Positions 51,694 to 59,681 of a stretch of 64,000 nt of DNA are shown piece after piece. Every line of letters begins with the position of its first letter. Position 1 is the stretch's first letter. The notes below the pieces were generated by a model that did not search any database, was not told the DNA's origin, and worked only from the letters and a program-made list of their open reading frames with translations. The position numbers and the translations under genes are program-made. Source of the DNA: an uncultured Oscillospiraceae bacterium (GTDB taxonomy: Bacteria > Bacillota > Clostridia > Oscillospirales > Oscillospiraceae); NCBI GenBank assembly GCA_947632005.1, contig CANRNU010000005.1:1-64000 (forward strand). The letters are read 5' to 3'.

Positions 51694-51936
51694 TCATACT
51701 TTTAAATGGTTGTGCTGTAGGATCTCCGTGTAAAGCTCTCTGTCGCCCGGCAGGACCGCATGGAGAAAGTAGGTGCAGTAAACGCCGTAACGGCTGATGA
51801 GCTGCACGCACCGGTTCTCCCCGCCATCGTCCAGCAGGAGGCAATTGCCGTGCACGCAGTTACAGCACTTCCCGCGCGCCAGCTTTCGCACTCTGCCGGC
51901 CTGCCCTGCCGTGACCTTCAGGATCATAGGCTTCAT
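51694..51936 (-). CDS. Cysteine-rich VLP-family protein
   Basis: The 80-residue protein has ARGKCCNCVHGNCLLLD and ENRCVQLISRYGVYCTYF ending in LHAVLPGDRELY. The Cys spacing and LLLD/AVLP segments match the Cys_rich_VLP family common on Bacillota integrative elements. Probably a small metal-binding DNA or relaxosome protein; function unknown. First gene of the leftward mobilization operon, behind an attenuator-like leader. Confidence 0.8.
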   Translation of the reverse strand: MKPMILKVTAGQAGRVRKLARGKCCNCVHGNCLLLDDGGENRCVQLISRYGVYCTYFLHAVLPGDRELYTEILQHNHLKV

Positions 51937-51960
51937 CCTCCCTTCCGTTTTTCGGGCAGC

Positions 51961-52029
51961 AAAAAAGACCGCCCCATTCGGAGCGGCCTGTTCCCTGCCC
52001 TCTGCCTATGAAATAGCGGAAAGGGCGGT
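51961..52029 (-). terminator. Attenuator in the leader of the mobilization operon
   Basis: On the minus strand a terminator hairpin CCGCTCC-GAAT-GGGGCGG (51986-51969) is followed by TCTTTTTT. Upstream in the same leader ACCGCCC (52029-52023) can pair with GGGCGGT (51974-51968), breaking the terminator. The leader runs from a promoter at 52080-52052 to the ATG at 51936. Confidence 0.6.
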
Positions 52030-52051
52030 TTTTCCATGAAATCAAGTAACA

Positions 52052-52080
52052 ACTTAAAGATAATATGCGTAACAAGTCAA
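52052..52080 (-). promoter_or_regulatory. Promoter of the mobilization/segregation operon
   Basis: Minus strand TTGACT (52080-52075), 17 bp, TTAAGT (52057-52052). Confidence 0.5.
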
Positions 52081-52085
52081 AATCG

Positions 52086-52114
52086 TTGATTTTACAGCAT
52101 GTTCAACTTATAAT
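52086..52114 (+). promoter_or_regulatory. Promoter of the zinc-ribbon/sigma-like operon
   Basis: TTGATT (52086-52091), 17 bp, TATAAT (52109-52114), 48 bp before the ATG at 52162; divergent from the mobilization operon promoter. Confidence 0.8.
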
Positions 52115-52161
52115 ACTATAAAGAAATATACGAAAGAACGCCGGACGGAGGTGAAAAAAGA

Positions 52162-53313
52162 ATGGACCAGAGTATTTTTACCTTTTCCGCCGATCACCGG
52201 GACGGGCGTGTATATCTGGGCAGAAAAAGCTACCCGGCCGGCACCTTTGCCGTGCATCTGCTCAACCAGTATTATCTGGACGACACCGCCGCTCGGCTCA
52301 GCGTCTTTCAGGACGACGCGCATTATCACATCCGGGAGCAGCTGCGGCACGGGTATCTGAATACCGACGAGTTTCGGAAGACCGGTGCCAACGCCATGGA
52401 GGCGCTGAAGACGCTTCCCAGGCTGCACCCTTTTGATACGCTGGACCGCAATGCCATCATCCAAAGCGTAACAGACCTGTTCACCGAGGAAAACGGCGAG
52501 CGCATCTGTCGGTATTTCTCCGACCGGGGCCGCGTCAGCGCGCTTGACCAAGCGGAACTCCATATCGGCACGGCATACCGCCGCAGCAGGGATATAGGCG
52601 CGCCGGAGGCGGAGGCGCTCATTGGGCGCGTGGATTCCGTTCTGGCCTTCCTTGACCACATCAGCAGCGATCTTTACGACACCAACCGGAAGCTACGGAA
52701 GTTCGTGGCCCGGCTGGACGAGGCGGCGCGCTTCGACGAGGCCCACCTGCTGCCCCTCGCCATGGAGATATTCGGGCCTATGCCCTTCCCCGTCACGGAG
52801 GAATATACCTCCCTGAAAAAGAACAAGGCCAGCGGGGGCATGACCGTTGCCCGCCATCTGACCTTTGACCGCTATCGGGCCTTTGTGCTGACCGACTTCT
52901 TCGAGGGGCTGCACTGGGGGCACTATCCCAGGCGGTGTAGCGTCTGCGGGAGGTTCTTTCTCATGCAGTCCGCCCGCCGCCAGCAGTACTGCACGGGCAT
53001 GTCCCCCTACACGGTCCGGGGGAAGCGGCTCACCTGCCAGAAATACGCCGCTTATACCAGGCGCAAGGAACTGGCGGCAAACGATCCTGTCTCCGCCCTC
53101 TACACCAACCGCTGCTCAGCCATCCGGGTGGAGATGCAACGCGGCACCATTGCGCCCGAGATGGGCGCGGCGGCAAAGGCGCTGGCACTGGAGCACAAGC
53201 AGACCGCGCTGCGGGATGACGCCTATGCCCGGAACCAGTACGCGAAGGACATGGAGCGGGTGAAGCTGTACCGCGACGCGGAGCTGCTCCTTCTGGGGGA
53301 GGCGCGGCCATGA
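52162..53313 (+). CDS. DUF6076-like zinc-ribbon protein of the mobile element
   Basis: The 383-residue cytoplasmic protein has a helical N-terminal two thirds without recognised motif. A cysteine cluster follows at about 258-295 (RRCSVCGRFF, then QQYC and LTCQKYA), resembling the CGNR-type zinc ribbon, then a basic helical C-terminus. I associate this layout with DUF6076 proteins on Bacillota mobile elements; function unknown. GGAGG is 10 nt before the ATG. Its stop overlaps the sigma-like gene start (ATGA), so the two are translated together. Confidence 0.65.
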   Translation: MDQSIFTFSADHRDGRVYLGRKSYPAGTFAVHLLNQYYLDDTAARLSVFQDDAHYHIREQLRHGYLNTDEFRKTGANAMEALKTLPRLHPFDTLDRNAIIQSVTDLFTEENGERICRYFSDRGRVSALDQAELHIGTAYRRSRDIGAPEAEALIGRVDSVLAFLDHISSDLYDTNRKLRKFVARLDEAARFDEAHLLPLAMEIFGPMPFPVTEEYTSLKKNKASGGMTVARHLTFDRYRAFVLTDFFEGLHWGHYPRRCSVCGRFFLMQSARRQQYCTGMSPYTVRGKRLTCQKYAAYTRRKELAANDPVSALYTNRCSAIRVEMQRGTIAPEMGAAAKALALEHKQTALRDDAYARNQYAKDMERVKLYRDAELLLLGEARP

Positions 53314-54203
53314 AAAACAACGATTGGGAGCAGGAACTGCACCTCTACCGCCTGGACCCGGCGCCGCCAAGAAGGGCCACCTTTCAGGACTATATCGTGC
53401 CCTATTTCGCCGACGGGGATATAACGCACTTTTTCGAGTTCCTGCACTATTACGAGCCCGTCCTGAACAAGCGTGTCATGGGCTGGGTCGCCAACTATGA
53501 AATGCGCGGCCATTTCCCTGATCTGAAGCAGGCCGCTGTTGTCGGTATGCTGAAGGCTCTGGCGCGGTACGATATATCCCGCGGCACGGACTTTCTTGTG
53601 TATGCCAAGCTTTACATTAAAAATGAGGTGGATGATTACGTCCGCACCATGCGGACCGGCTTCACCGTCCAGAGCAGCGACGCCTACAAGGCCCTCAAAA
53701 AGGCCATGGCGATATACGGCCAGCGGCCCGACTCCGGGGATGAGACGATAACCCTCATCGCCGCTGAGATCGGCAAGTCTGTGGAGGAAACGACGGATAT
53801 CCTCACCGCCGGCCTGCGGAATATGAATTTCGCGGACTTCTACAGCAGGTACGCCGACGACGATGACGACGAGACCGCCGAGGATGTGACGCGGAGCGAT
53901 TCCTCCGAGCCGTACCGCCTGTATACGCGGCTACTCCGCGAGGAAGCACTGCTGTCCGCCTATGCCAATCTGGACTATCGGGAGCGCGCCATTGTCGCCG
54001 CCCGCCTGGGGTTTTGCATGGACTGCCTGGGAACGGAGTATATCACCACAGCGGAAGACGGCTCCACCGTCCAGCGCAAAATCAAAAAGCAGGCCTATGC
54101 CGACATCGCCATCGACCACACCCTCTCCTCCCCCTCCACCGCCGAGCGCATATACCACCAGGCGATAGAGAAGCTGCGGAAAGCGATGGAGGAGGAAGGC
54201 TAG
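53310..54203 (+). CDS. Sigma-70-like factor encoded on the island
   Basis: The 297-residue protein has a region-2-like segment (LKQAAVVGMLKALARYDIS, RGTDFLVYAKLYIKNEVDDY) matching the core-binding and -10 recognition helices. A region-3-like EIGKSVEETTDIL follows, then an acidic loop (DDDDDETAED) and a region-4-like C-terminus (LDYRERAIVAARLG, then AERIYHQAIEKLRKAM). It probably directs RNA polymerase to island or host promoters. Coupled to the zinc-ribbon gene. A 70-residue insert between regions 3 and 4 is unusual. Confidence 0.7.
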   Translation: MKNNDWEQELHLYRLDPAPPRRATFQDYIVPYFADGDITHFFEFLHYYEPVLNKRVMGWVANYEMRGHFPDLKQAAVVGMLKALARYDISRGTDFLVYAKLYIKNEVDDYVRTMRTGFTVQSSDAYKALKKAMAIYGQRPDSGDETITLIAAEIGKSVEETTDILTAGLRNMNFADFYSRYADDDDDETAEDVTRSDSSEPYRLYTRLLREEALLSAYANLDYRERAIVAARLGFCMDCLGTEYITTAEDGSTVQRKIKKQAYADIAIDHTLSSPSTAERIYHQAIEKLRKAMEEEG

Positions 54204-54304
54204 GGATAAAGGAACCCACACGGATGTTCATCCGGGCGGGTTTTCTATGCCTTTGTTTCCAAACTATAATTAACACTTCATAAGCAACCACTCATATTAT
54301 TTGT

Positions 54305-54853
54305 TTAACTCCGTTTTCGCCATTCTATGTCTCCAACCGTACAGCTTGATGTCCAGTATTTCCCTTTAAGATTATCCATATCCCCATTTAGAACCATCCG
54401 ACATGTACCTCGTTGAGTTGGATTTTCACGCTCATGTAATGCGGACGGATCAGTAACATAAGTATAGTATAATACGTCAGCTCTATGTTCCTGCACGATC
54501 ACTCCAGAAATTGTATAACTTGTATTAATATCTGTTCTTGTAGTTATCTCCACTGAAAGCCATGTTTGCTTCACATATATTGTAAGTTCTTTTTCGCCCT
54601 TTTGTCCGTTGAACTCATATGAGATACTACCATCATATTGTTCATTAAAAACAGGTGGTCTGTTCCACGGAATAAAACGCCAAAGCCATTTCTCATATAC
54701 TACAAAAAGAATACTAACGCCAGAGATTGCATATCCGATGTAAGAAGAATAATCACCGAATGATCCCGGCTTTTTTATAAACCAGCAAATAGCAAAAATA
54801 GCTGCAGCTATCAAAACCAAGGGCTTTATGAGCTTCTTGATGCGTTCATTCAT
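54305..54853 (-). CDS. CBASS effector Cap15-like (two TM helices and beta-barrel)
   Basis: The roughly 182-residue protein has two TM helices (LVLIAAAIFAICWFI and YAISGVSILFVVYEKWL). A beta-rich domain follows (SISYEFNGQKGEKELTIYVK, TWLSVEITTRT, RGTCRMVLNGDMDNLKGKYW), the S-2TM-beta layout of Cap15. In CBASS, cyclic nucleotide binding to the barrel triggers membrane disruption and abortive infection. ATG at 54853, with GAGGT 8 nt upstream and 10 nt after the CD-NTase stop, is preferred; in-frame ATGs at 54907 and 54877 overlap the CD-NTase gene. GC is much lower than the flanks. Confidence 0.78.
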   Translation of the reverse strand: MNERIKKLIKPLVLIAAAIFAICWFIKKPGSFGDYSSYIGYAISGVSILFVVYEKWLWRFIPWNRPPVFNEQYDGSISYEFNGQKGEKELTIYVKQTWLSVEITTRTDINTSYTISGVIVQEHRADVLYYTYVTDPSALHERENPTQRGTCRMVLNGDMDNLKGKYWTSSCTVGDIEWRKRS

Positions 54854-54863
54854 GCAATTAACC

Positions 54864-55850
54864 TCATTCATACTCATAAAAGCGAGACAGAGCATCAATA
54901 AAATCACATAATTTCCTTAATGCAGTTGCGTTCTCACACAATGGTTTTATGCCGTTCGCTTCTTTATAATCTGTGAAGGAGCCTTTTGAGCGTAAAAGTA
55001 GCGCAATCATCTGATCAAATGCAAAGGCCCTACGATAATAGTTGCAATTATCTAAATACCACTCGTTATCAATGTTCCACAAAAGTGATTCCAGCATAAA
55101 TGAACTAACCCCTTCTGCTACGGTCATATATGATGGATCATCTTTCATAAGGTATCGCATCTTTTTTATAATGCGAACCATTTTCTTATAATAATGATTT
55201 GTCCTCTCATTCTTTATGCGCCCATTAGTAATATGCTGTTCAGGATAGTTGATGATTAATGACCCTTCATCAGGGAAAATCACAACACCTCCCACATAAT
55301 TTGTTTCATCTCGATTATAATCTTTCCGATAGTCTCTGTACCTTAAACATGGAACTGTATCCACGTCTTTACGGTATGTGTTTCCGTGCACTTTGATTGA
55401 TTTATTCTTACGTTCAACATCCGAACCGAACGTGTATTCTAAGCATTCTTGAACTTCATCTTTAAAAGTTTTTGCCTGGAGAGGAGCTGTACAAAAACCA
55501 TAGTCATCGTCAGATTGTGGATAAGCACTACCTGCCGGTCGATATTCTGTTCTAAACACTTCTTCTTGAATTACAGCAATATCCACATCACTTTGCGTTC
55601 TCACATTAGTGTTATTGGCGTAAGATCCCTGAACAAATATCTTAATCTTTCGATCACTTCCAATAGCCTTCAGTTGCAAGGAGTAAGAATAAGTGTCTGG
55701 ATACAGCAAATGTATTCCTTCACTGTCATCGGTGAAACCAATACGTTTAAGGGCATCACCTACCAATCGTATCGAATTCTTGCAAAGCTGGTCCTCAGAG
55801 GTACTGAGCGGCTGAGAGTAGTTATCAAGCATATTTTCCGTGAATTTCAT
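54864..55850 (-). CDS. CBASS CD-NTase (cGAS/DncV-like nucleotidyltransferase)
   Basis: The 328-residue protein has the nucleotidyltransferase signature QGSYANNTNVRTQSDVDIAV: GS at 75-76 and the metal-binding Asp pair at about 88 and 90. A third Asp is in KDVDTVPCLRY (about 164). CD-NTases make cyclic di- or trinucleotides on phage infection. The clade (and so the signal) is not decidable by eye. GGAGG lies 5 nt before the ATG at 55850. Followed by the Cap15-like effector; no Cap2/Cap3 genes, so a minimal type I CBASS. Low GC suggests recent acquisition. Confidence 0.88.
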   Translation of the reverse strand: MKFTENMLDNYSQPLSTSEDQLCKNSIRLVGDALKRIGFTDDSEGIHLLYPDTYSYSLQLKAIGSDRKIKIFVQGSYANNTNVRTQSDVDIAVIQEEVFRTEYRPAGSAYPQSDDDYGFCTAPLQAKTFKDEVQECLEYTFGSDVERKNKSIKVHGNTYRKDVDTVPCLRYRDYRKDYNRDETNYVGGVVIFPDEGSLIINYPEQHITNGRIKNERTNHYYKKMVRIIKKMRYLMKDDPSYMTVAEGVSSFMLESLLWNIDNEWYLDNCNYYRRAFAFDQMIALLLRSKGSFTDYKEANGIKPLCENATALRKLCDFIDALSRFYEYE

Positions 55851-55886
55851 ACAACCCTCCATTACATTTCTCTTAAACTTATCCTA

Positions 55887-55915
55887 ACTATATCACAACT
55901 CCCCGTAAATTCCAA
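55887..55915 (-). promoter_or_regulatory. Promoter of the CBASS operon
   Basis: Minus strand TTGGAA (55915-55910), 17 bp, TATAGT (55892-55887), 37 bp before the CD-NTase start. Confidence 0.7.
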
Positions 55916-55946
55916 ATAATACTTTTGACTGCTTGATACTAAAACA

Positions 55947-55970
55947 CTCCCGGCTGATCCAGCCGGGAGC
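55947..55970 (-). terminator. Terminator after the 49-residue gene
   Basis: CTCCCGGCT/AGCCGGGAG with a 5-nt loop; the minus strand continues TGTTTTAG. Confidence 0.75.
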
Positions 55971-55974
55971 GTCA

Positions 55975-56124
55975 TCATTTTTCTTCTCCATCTTCACTTT
56001 CAGTCGGAGGGTCCGTCTCCTTCAAGTACTCCTCCTCGCACTCACGCTGAGCTTCTACCAAAATGTTGATGGCCTTTTCCATGGCCCGGTTCATCTTGTA
56101 ATACATCTCCTGGTAGTCAACCAC
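55975..56124 (-). CDS. Small acidic helical protein (49 residues)
   Basis: A GTG at 56124, with AGAGGAGG upstream, opens a frame reading VVDYQEMYYKMNRAMEKAIN then an acidic tail ending EDGEEK. Similar short DYxxMYxxLxxAxxxAI proteins are common on clostridial phages and integrative elements; function unknown. A consensus promoter (56189-56161) and terminator (55970-55947) bracket it. Divergent from the XRE regulator, with a palindrome over its transcription start. Confidence 0.65.
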   Translation of the reverse strand: MVDYQEMYYKMNRAMEKAINILVEAQRECEEEYLKETDPPTESEDGEEK

Positions 56125-56144
56125 TGTTCCCCGCCTCCTCTTTA

Positions 56145-56158
56145 GGCTATATATAGCC
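56145..56158. promoter_or_regulatory. Perfect 14-bp palindrome, candidate XRE operator
   Basis: GGCTATATATAGCC spans the expected transcription start of the 49-residue gene. A related half site GGTAGCCTAC follows at 56172-56181. Confidence 0.6.
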
Positions 56159-56160
56159 CA

Positions 56161-56189
56161 ATAGTAGCATGGGTAGCCTACTTTGTCAA
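56161..56189 (-). promoter_or_regulatory. Promoter of the 49-residue gene
   Basis: Minus strand TTGACA (56189-56184), 17 bp, TACTAT (56166-56161). Confidence 0.8.
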
Positions 56190-56229
56190 GGAATCTCCCC
56201 TACAATGGAGGCGAGGAGCGTGATGCCTT

Positions 56230-56469
56230 ATGACAGCACAGGAAGCTGTACGCAACCGCATTTTACAGCTTTGTGGGGAGAGAAATATCACCATCAACAA
56301 GCTGGCAACCTTAGCTGCCCTTCCGCCATCCAGCGTGAAGAACATTCTGTATGGGAAAAGCCAGAACCCAAAACTGCTAACCATCAAGCTAATCTGCGAT
56401 GGCCTTGGTATCACATTGAGCGAGTTCTTTGATACTGACGACTTCAACCAATTGGATACCGATACATGA
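56230..56469 (+). CDS. XRE-family helix-turn-helix regulator
   Basis: The 79-residue protein is a single Cro/CI-type HTH domain: NRILQLCGERNITINKLATLA, PPSSVKNILYGKSQNPKLLT and IKLICDGLGITLSEFFD. Such regulators control element genes; the divergent 49-residue gene with the palindrome GGCTATATATAGCC is the likely target, and it may also repress itself. A -10 (TACAAT at 56201) and GAGGAG lie upstream. Confidence 0.88.
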   Translation: MTAQEAVRNRILQLCGERNITINKLATLAALPPSSVKNILYGKSQNPKLLTIKLICDGLGITLSEFFDTDDFNQLDTDT

Positions 56470-56525
56470 ACATGAGGCGCATCGGGTTTGTCCCCGGTGC
56501 GCCTCTCATTCTAGTCTTCGCGCTA

Positions 56526-59500
56526 TTACCCCACCATCAGCTTGTTGGTCTTCTTCAAATACTTCGCCGGGATGGGGGCATCCAGCTTCCACGTGATGTT
56601 CATGGGCCGGGAGCCCTCATGCTTGACATAGCTCGCCGTGCCAAGATACGTGTACGCCGCCGCAGTGTTCAGTATCCGGTCCGACTTAAACTCCCTGACA
56701 AACAGAAGCACACGGCTCCCCTGCTCTCGGTGATGGATGTACCGCTGTCCGGTGGCTGAGTTCTCCGCCGTCGTGCTCTGGCTCTGCCAGTGGAACAGCT
56801 CGCTGTTAATGGAGTAGTCGTTGTACATCGTGGTCGGCGAATAGTCCTTGTCGGCCTTATTGAGCGTCACGAAGAACACATCCAGCTTCTTCTCCGACAG
56901 CCACTTCACACCCTCGCGCACGGTCGCCGGCTTCATAAAGTCCAGCGCCAGCAAAATCTGGTCGCGGGTATATGTACAGTGCAGGTCCAGGGGACAGTTA
57001 AAGCCCACATCCACCGGCGCGTCAATGAAGTCGATATGGTCATACTGATACTTCAACAGTTCCATGAGCTCGCCCAGCATGACCGGCGAGTCCGCAAGGG
57101 AGCGGAGATCGGCCCGCACCTCCTCGCTGTTCCAATCCTCCGCCGCCTTCAGCCAGATGCTCACATAGAGCATCTGCATCATGCGCTGCTCGACGGGCGC
57201 CATTGCCGCCACATCCACGTCGCCTATCCGCGGCAGCACCTCCAGCAGAAATGCTATCCACCGGCGGGAATCAATGGTCGCCAGCCGCGGGAAGGCCTTT
57301 TTCATGGTCTCCTCCGCAGGCTCTGCGAAACCCTCTATCACATCCGCCCGCGCGCACAGCCGGGAGAAGGTCTCAAATTTATAGATGGAGCGCGGGACGA
57401 TATGGTAATAGTCCAGGAAGTTGGCCAGTGTCAGAGGCCGTCCTGTATCCTCCTCAAAGCTGGCGATTCGCGCGATGAGGCCCGCACTGTTCCCATAGGA
57501 CGCCCGGATGTTGTCCAGGATGTACTTCGCCGCCTTCTTCTCCAGCTGGACGTAGCATCCCTTGGGAAGTGATACGAACCCGTCCTTGATCTCCCGGCTA
57601 ACGCTTCGCGTCGTATTGGAAAGCAGCGCCGAGAACTTGTCCTCAAAATTATACTTCCTGTTTGCCTGGCCAATGAAATCCAGCACGGTCAGGCATTCCT
57701 TATTCTCCGCCAGGCGGAGGCCGCGGCCAAGCTGCTGCAGGAAGATGGTCAGCGACTCGGTGGGCCGCAGGAACAGCACCGTATTGACCTCCGGGATGTC
57801 CACGCCCTCGTTGTAGATATCCACCACGAAGATAAACCGGATCTCCCCGTCGATGAGCTTTTTCTTGGCCGTCTGCCTCTCCTCATCCGGGGATTTACCG
57901 GTCAGGAATATGGACGGGATGCCGTGTTCATTGAAATAGTCCGACATGAACTGGGCATGCTCCACCGTCACGCAGAAGCCCAGCCCCTTCACATCGTCGA
58001 TGTCCGTGACGTATTTGAGCAGTGACGACACCACATGGTCCGCCCGGCGCTTGGCCACCATCCCGCTCAGGGTGTAGAGATTAGACAGCTCACTCCTGTC
58101 ATACCCGCCGGCAGACCACCTCAGCTGGTCCAGGTCCACCGTGTCCGTCACGCCAAAATACTGGAACGGGCACAGAAGCTTTCGGTCAATGGCCTCCGGC
58201 AGCCGTATCTCCGCGGCGATACGATTGTTGAAATACGGCAAGATGCTCTTGCCGTCCATTCGCTCCGGCGTCGCGGTCAGGCCCAGAAGGATTTTGGGCT
58301 GGTAGTAGTCGAGCAGCATCTGGTACGTCGGGGCTGCCGCATGGTGGAACTCATCCACGACGATGTAATCGTAGAAGTCCGGCGAAGTCTTCTCCGTAAA
58401 CTCTTGGGAGTTGAACGTCTGGATGGAGATGAACAGATTATCGATGCTTTCAGGCCGGAAGCTGCCCACAAACATCTCGCCGAAATTGGCGTCCTTCAGC
58501 ACCGCCCGAAACGTATACATGCTCTGCCGGAGGATCTCCTCCCGGTGGGCAACAAACAACAGCCGGCAGGGCTTTTCTGGGTTCTGCCTGCGAAACCGTT
58601 TATAGTCCAGCGCCGAGATGACCGTCTTTCCCGTGCCGGTGGCCGCCACCACAAGGTTTCTGGTGTAGCCCCGCACGGAGCGCTCTGCATTCAGCTTGTC
58701 CAGGATCTCCTGCTGGTAGGAGTAGGGCAGAATGTCCAGGGTATAGGCCTCGGCATTGTTGCTGTCAAAGTACTTTTCCGCCTTCAGCGCCCGGGCCAGC
58801 CGCTCCTTCTGCCCCTCATCGTAGTACTCAAACTCGTTGGAGTTCCAGTAGCTCTCAAATGTCGCGGCGATCTTGTCGATGGTCTCCGGCAGGTCGCTTT
58901 TCGTGACCTTCACGTTCCACTCCAGCCCGCTGGACATGGCGGCGTTGGACAAGTTTGATGAGCCCACGTAGGCCGTGGTGAAGCCGGTATCTCGATAGAA
59001 CACATATGTCTTGGCATGCAGGCGTGTCCGCTTCGTGTCATAGCTGACCTTGATCTGGGTGTTGGGCAGTTGGCGGAGCTCCTCGATGGCCTTCACGTCG
59101 GTGGCACCCATATAGGACGTGGTGATGATCCGCAGCGTACCGCCGCGCTGGGTAAACGCGGTAAGCTCATCCATGATGAGGCGCAGGCCGCTCCACTTGA
59201 TGAAGGAGACCAGCATATCGATCCGGTCGCTGGTGACGATCTCCTTTTTCAGCTCGGTATACATCTGCGGCTCATGCACCGCGCCGGTGAAAAGGGAGCT
59301 CTGCGCGATGGATGTCACGGGCCGGATGATTTCCGCTTTCTCGTCCAAGGCAAACATGCTGTTTTGCCTATCCAGGAGCGCGAGAAGCTGCTCCGCGCGC
59401 TCCGCCACAGTGAGCTCATCGAAGCCGGCCTCGGATGTTTCCGCGATGATCGTGGAAACGATGCGGTTGACCAGCTCCACCTGAGAGTTTACATCGCCGC

Positions 59501-59681
59501 CATTGTCCTGGACATTTTCAAGGCCTTTCTCCACCACGGCGGCCACATACTTTGCCAGGACCTTTGCCGCCTCCGCAGCGTCAATGGGCGCGGTCTGGCT
59601 GAGCTTGTCTGTCGCGGCAAGCTCTCTATCCAGCGACTTGTTGATGACCTGTTCGTATATCCCGTTGTGAAGCATGTTCAT
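56526..59681 (-). CDS. PLD-nuclease/SF2 helicase/DUF3427 protein
   Basis: The protein has about 1051 residues. The N-terminal part carries a phospholipase-D-type nuclease motif (LHAKTYVFYRDTG, then GSSNLSNAAM) at about 225-250. The SF2 helicase has Walker A (VVAATGTGKTVIS), DEFH box (VVDEFHHAAAPT), motif III (GLTATPER) and motif VI (FLQQLGRGLRLAE). The C-terminal third matches DUF3427 (PRSIYKFETFSRLC and HHREQGSRVLLFVRE). Proteins of this build occur in defence islands and probably translocate on and cut DNA. The start overlaps the tag stop (ATGA at 59681-59678), so glycosylase and helicase are made together. Confidence 0.88.
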   Translation of the reverse strand: MNMLHNGIYEQVINKSLDRELAATDKLSQTAPIDAAEAAKVLAKYVAAVVEKGLENVQDNGGDVNSQVELVNRIVSTIIAETSEAGFDELTVAERAEQLLALLDRQNSMFALDEKAEIIRPVTSIAQSSLFTGAVHEPQMYTELKKEIVTSDRIDMLVSFIKWSGLRLIMDELTAFTQRGGTLRIITTSYMGATDVKAIEELRQLPNTQIKVSYDTKRTRLHAKTYVFYRDTGFTTAYVGSSNLSNAAMSSGLEWNVKVTKSDLPETIDKIAATFESYWNSNEFEYYDEGQKERLARALKAEKYFDSNNAEAYTLDILPYSYQQEILDKLNAERSVRGYTRNLVVAATGTGKTVISALDYKRFRRQNPEKPCRLLFVAHREEILRQSMYTFRAVLKDANFGEMFVGSFRPESIDNLFISIQTFNSQEFTEKTSPDFYDYIVVDEFHHAAAPTYQMLLDYYQPKILLGLTATPERMDGKSILPYFNNRIAAEIRLPEAIDRKLLCPFQYFGVTDTVDLDQLRWSAGGYDRSELSNLYTLSGMVAKRRADHVVSSLLKYVTDIDDVKGLGFCVTVEHAQFMSDYFNEHGIPSIFLTGKSPDEERQTAKKKLIDGEIRFIFVVDIYNEGVDIPEVNTVLFLRPTESLTIFLQQLGRGLRLAENKECLTVLDFIGQANRKYNFEDKFSALLSNTTRSVSREIKDGFVSLPKGCYVQLEKKAAKYILDNIRASYGNSAGLIARIASFEEDTGRPLTLANFLDYYHIVPRSIYKFETFSRLCARADVIEGFAEPAEETMKKAFPRLATIDSRRWIAFLLEVLPRIGDVDVAAMAPVEQRMMQMLYVSIWLKAAEDWNSEEVRADLRSLADSPVMLGELMELLKYQYDHIDFIDAPVDVGFNCPLDLHCTYTRDQILLALDFMKPATVREGVKWLSEKKLDVFFVTLNKADKDYSPTTMYNDYSINSELFHWQSQSTTAENSATGQRYIHHREQGSRVLLFVREFKSDRILNTAAAYTYLGTASYVKHEGSRPMNITWKLDAPIPAKYLKKTNKLMVG

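Noticed and set aside
56169..56432. Alternative frame overlapping the XRE gene
   Set aside because: No ribosome site and composition unlike protein; the XRE frame has a clear HTH.
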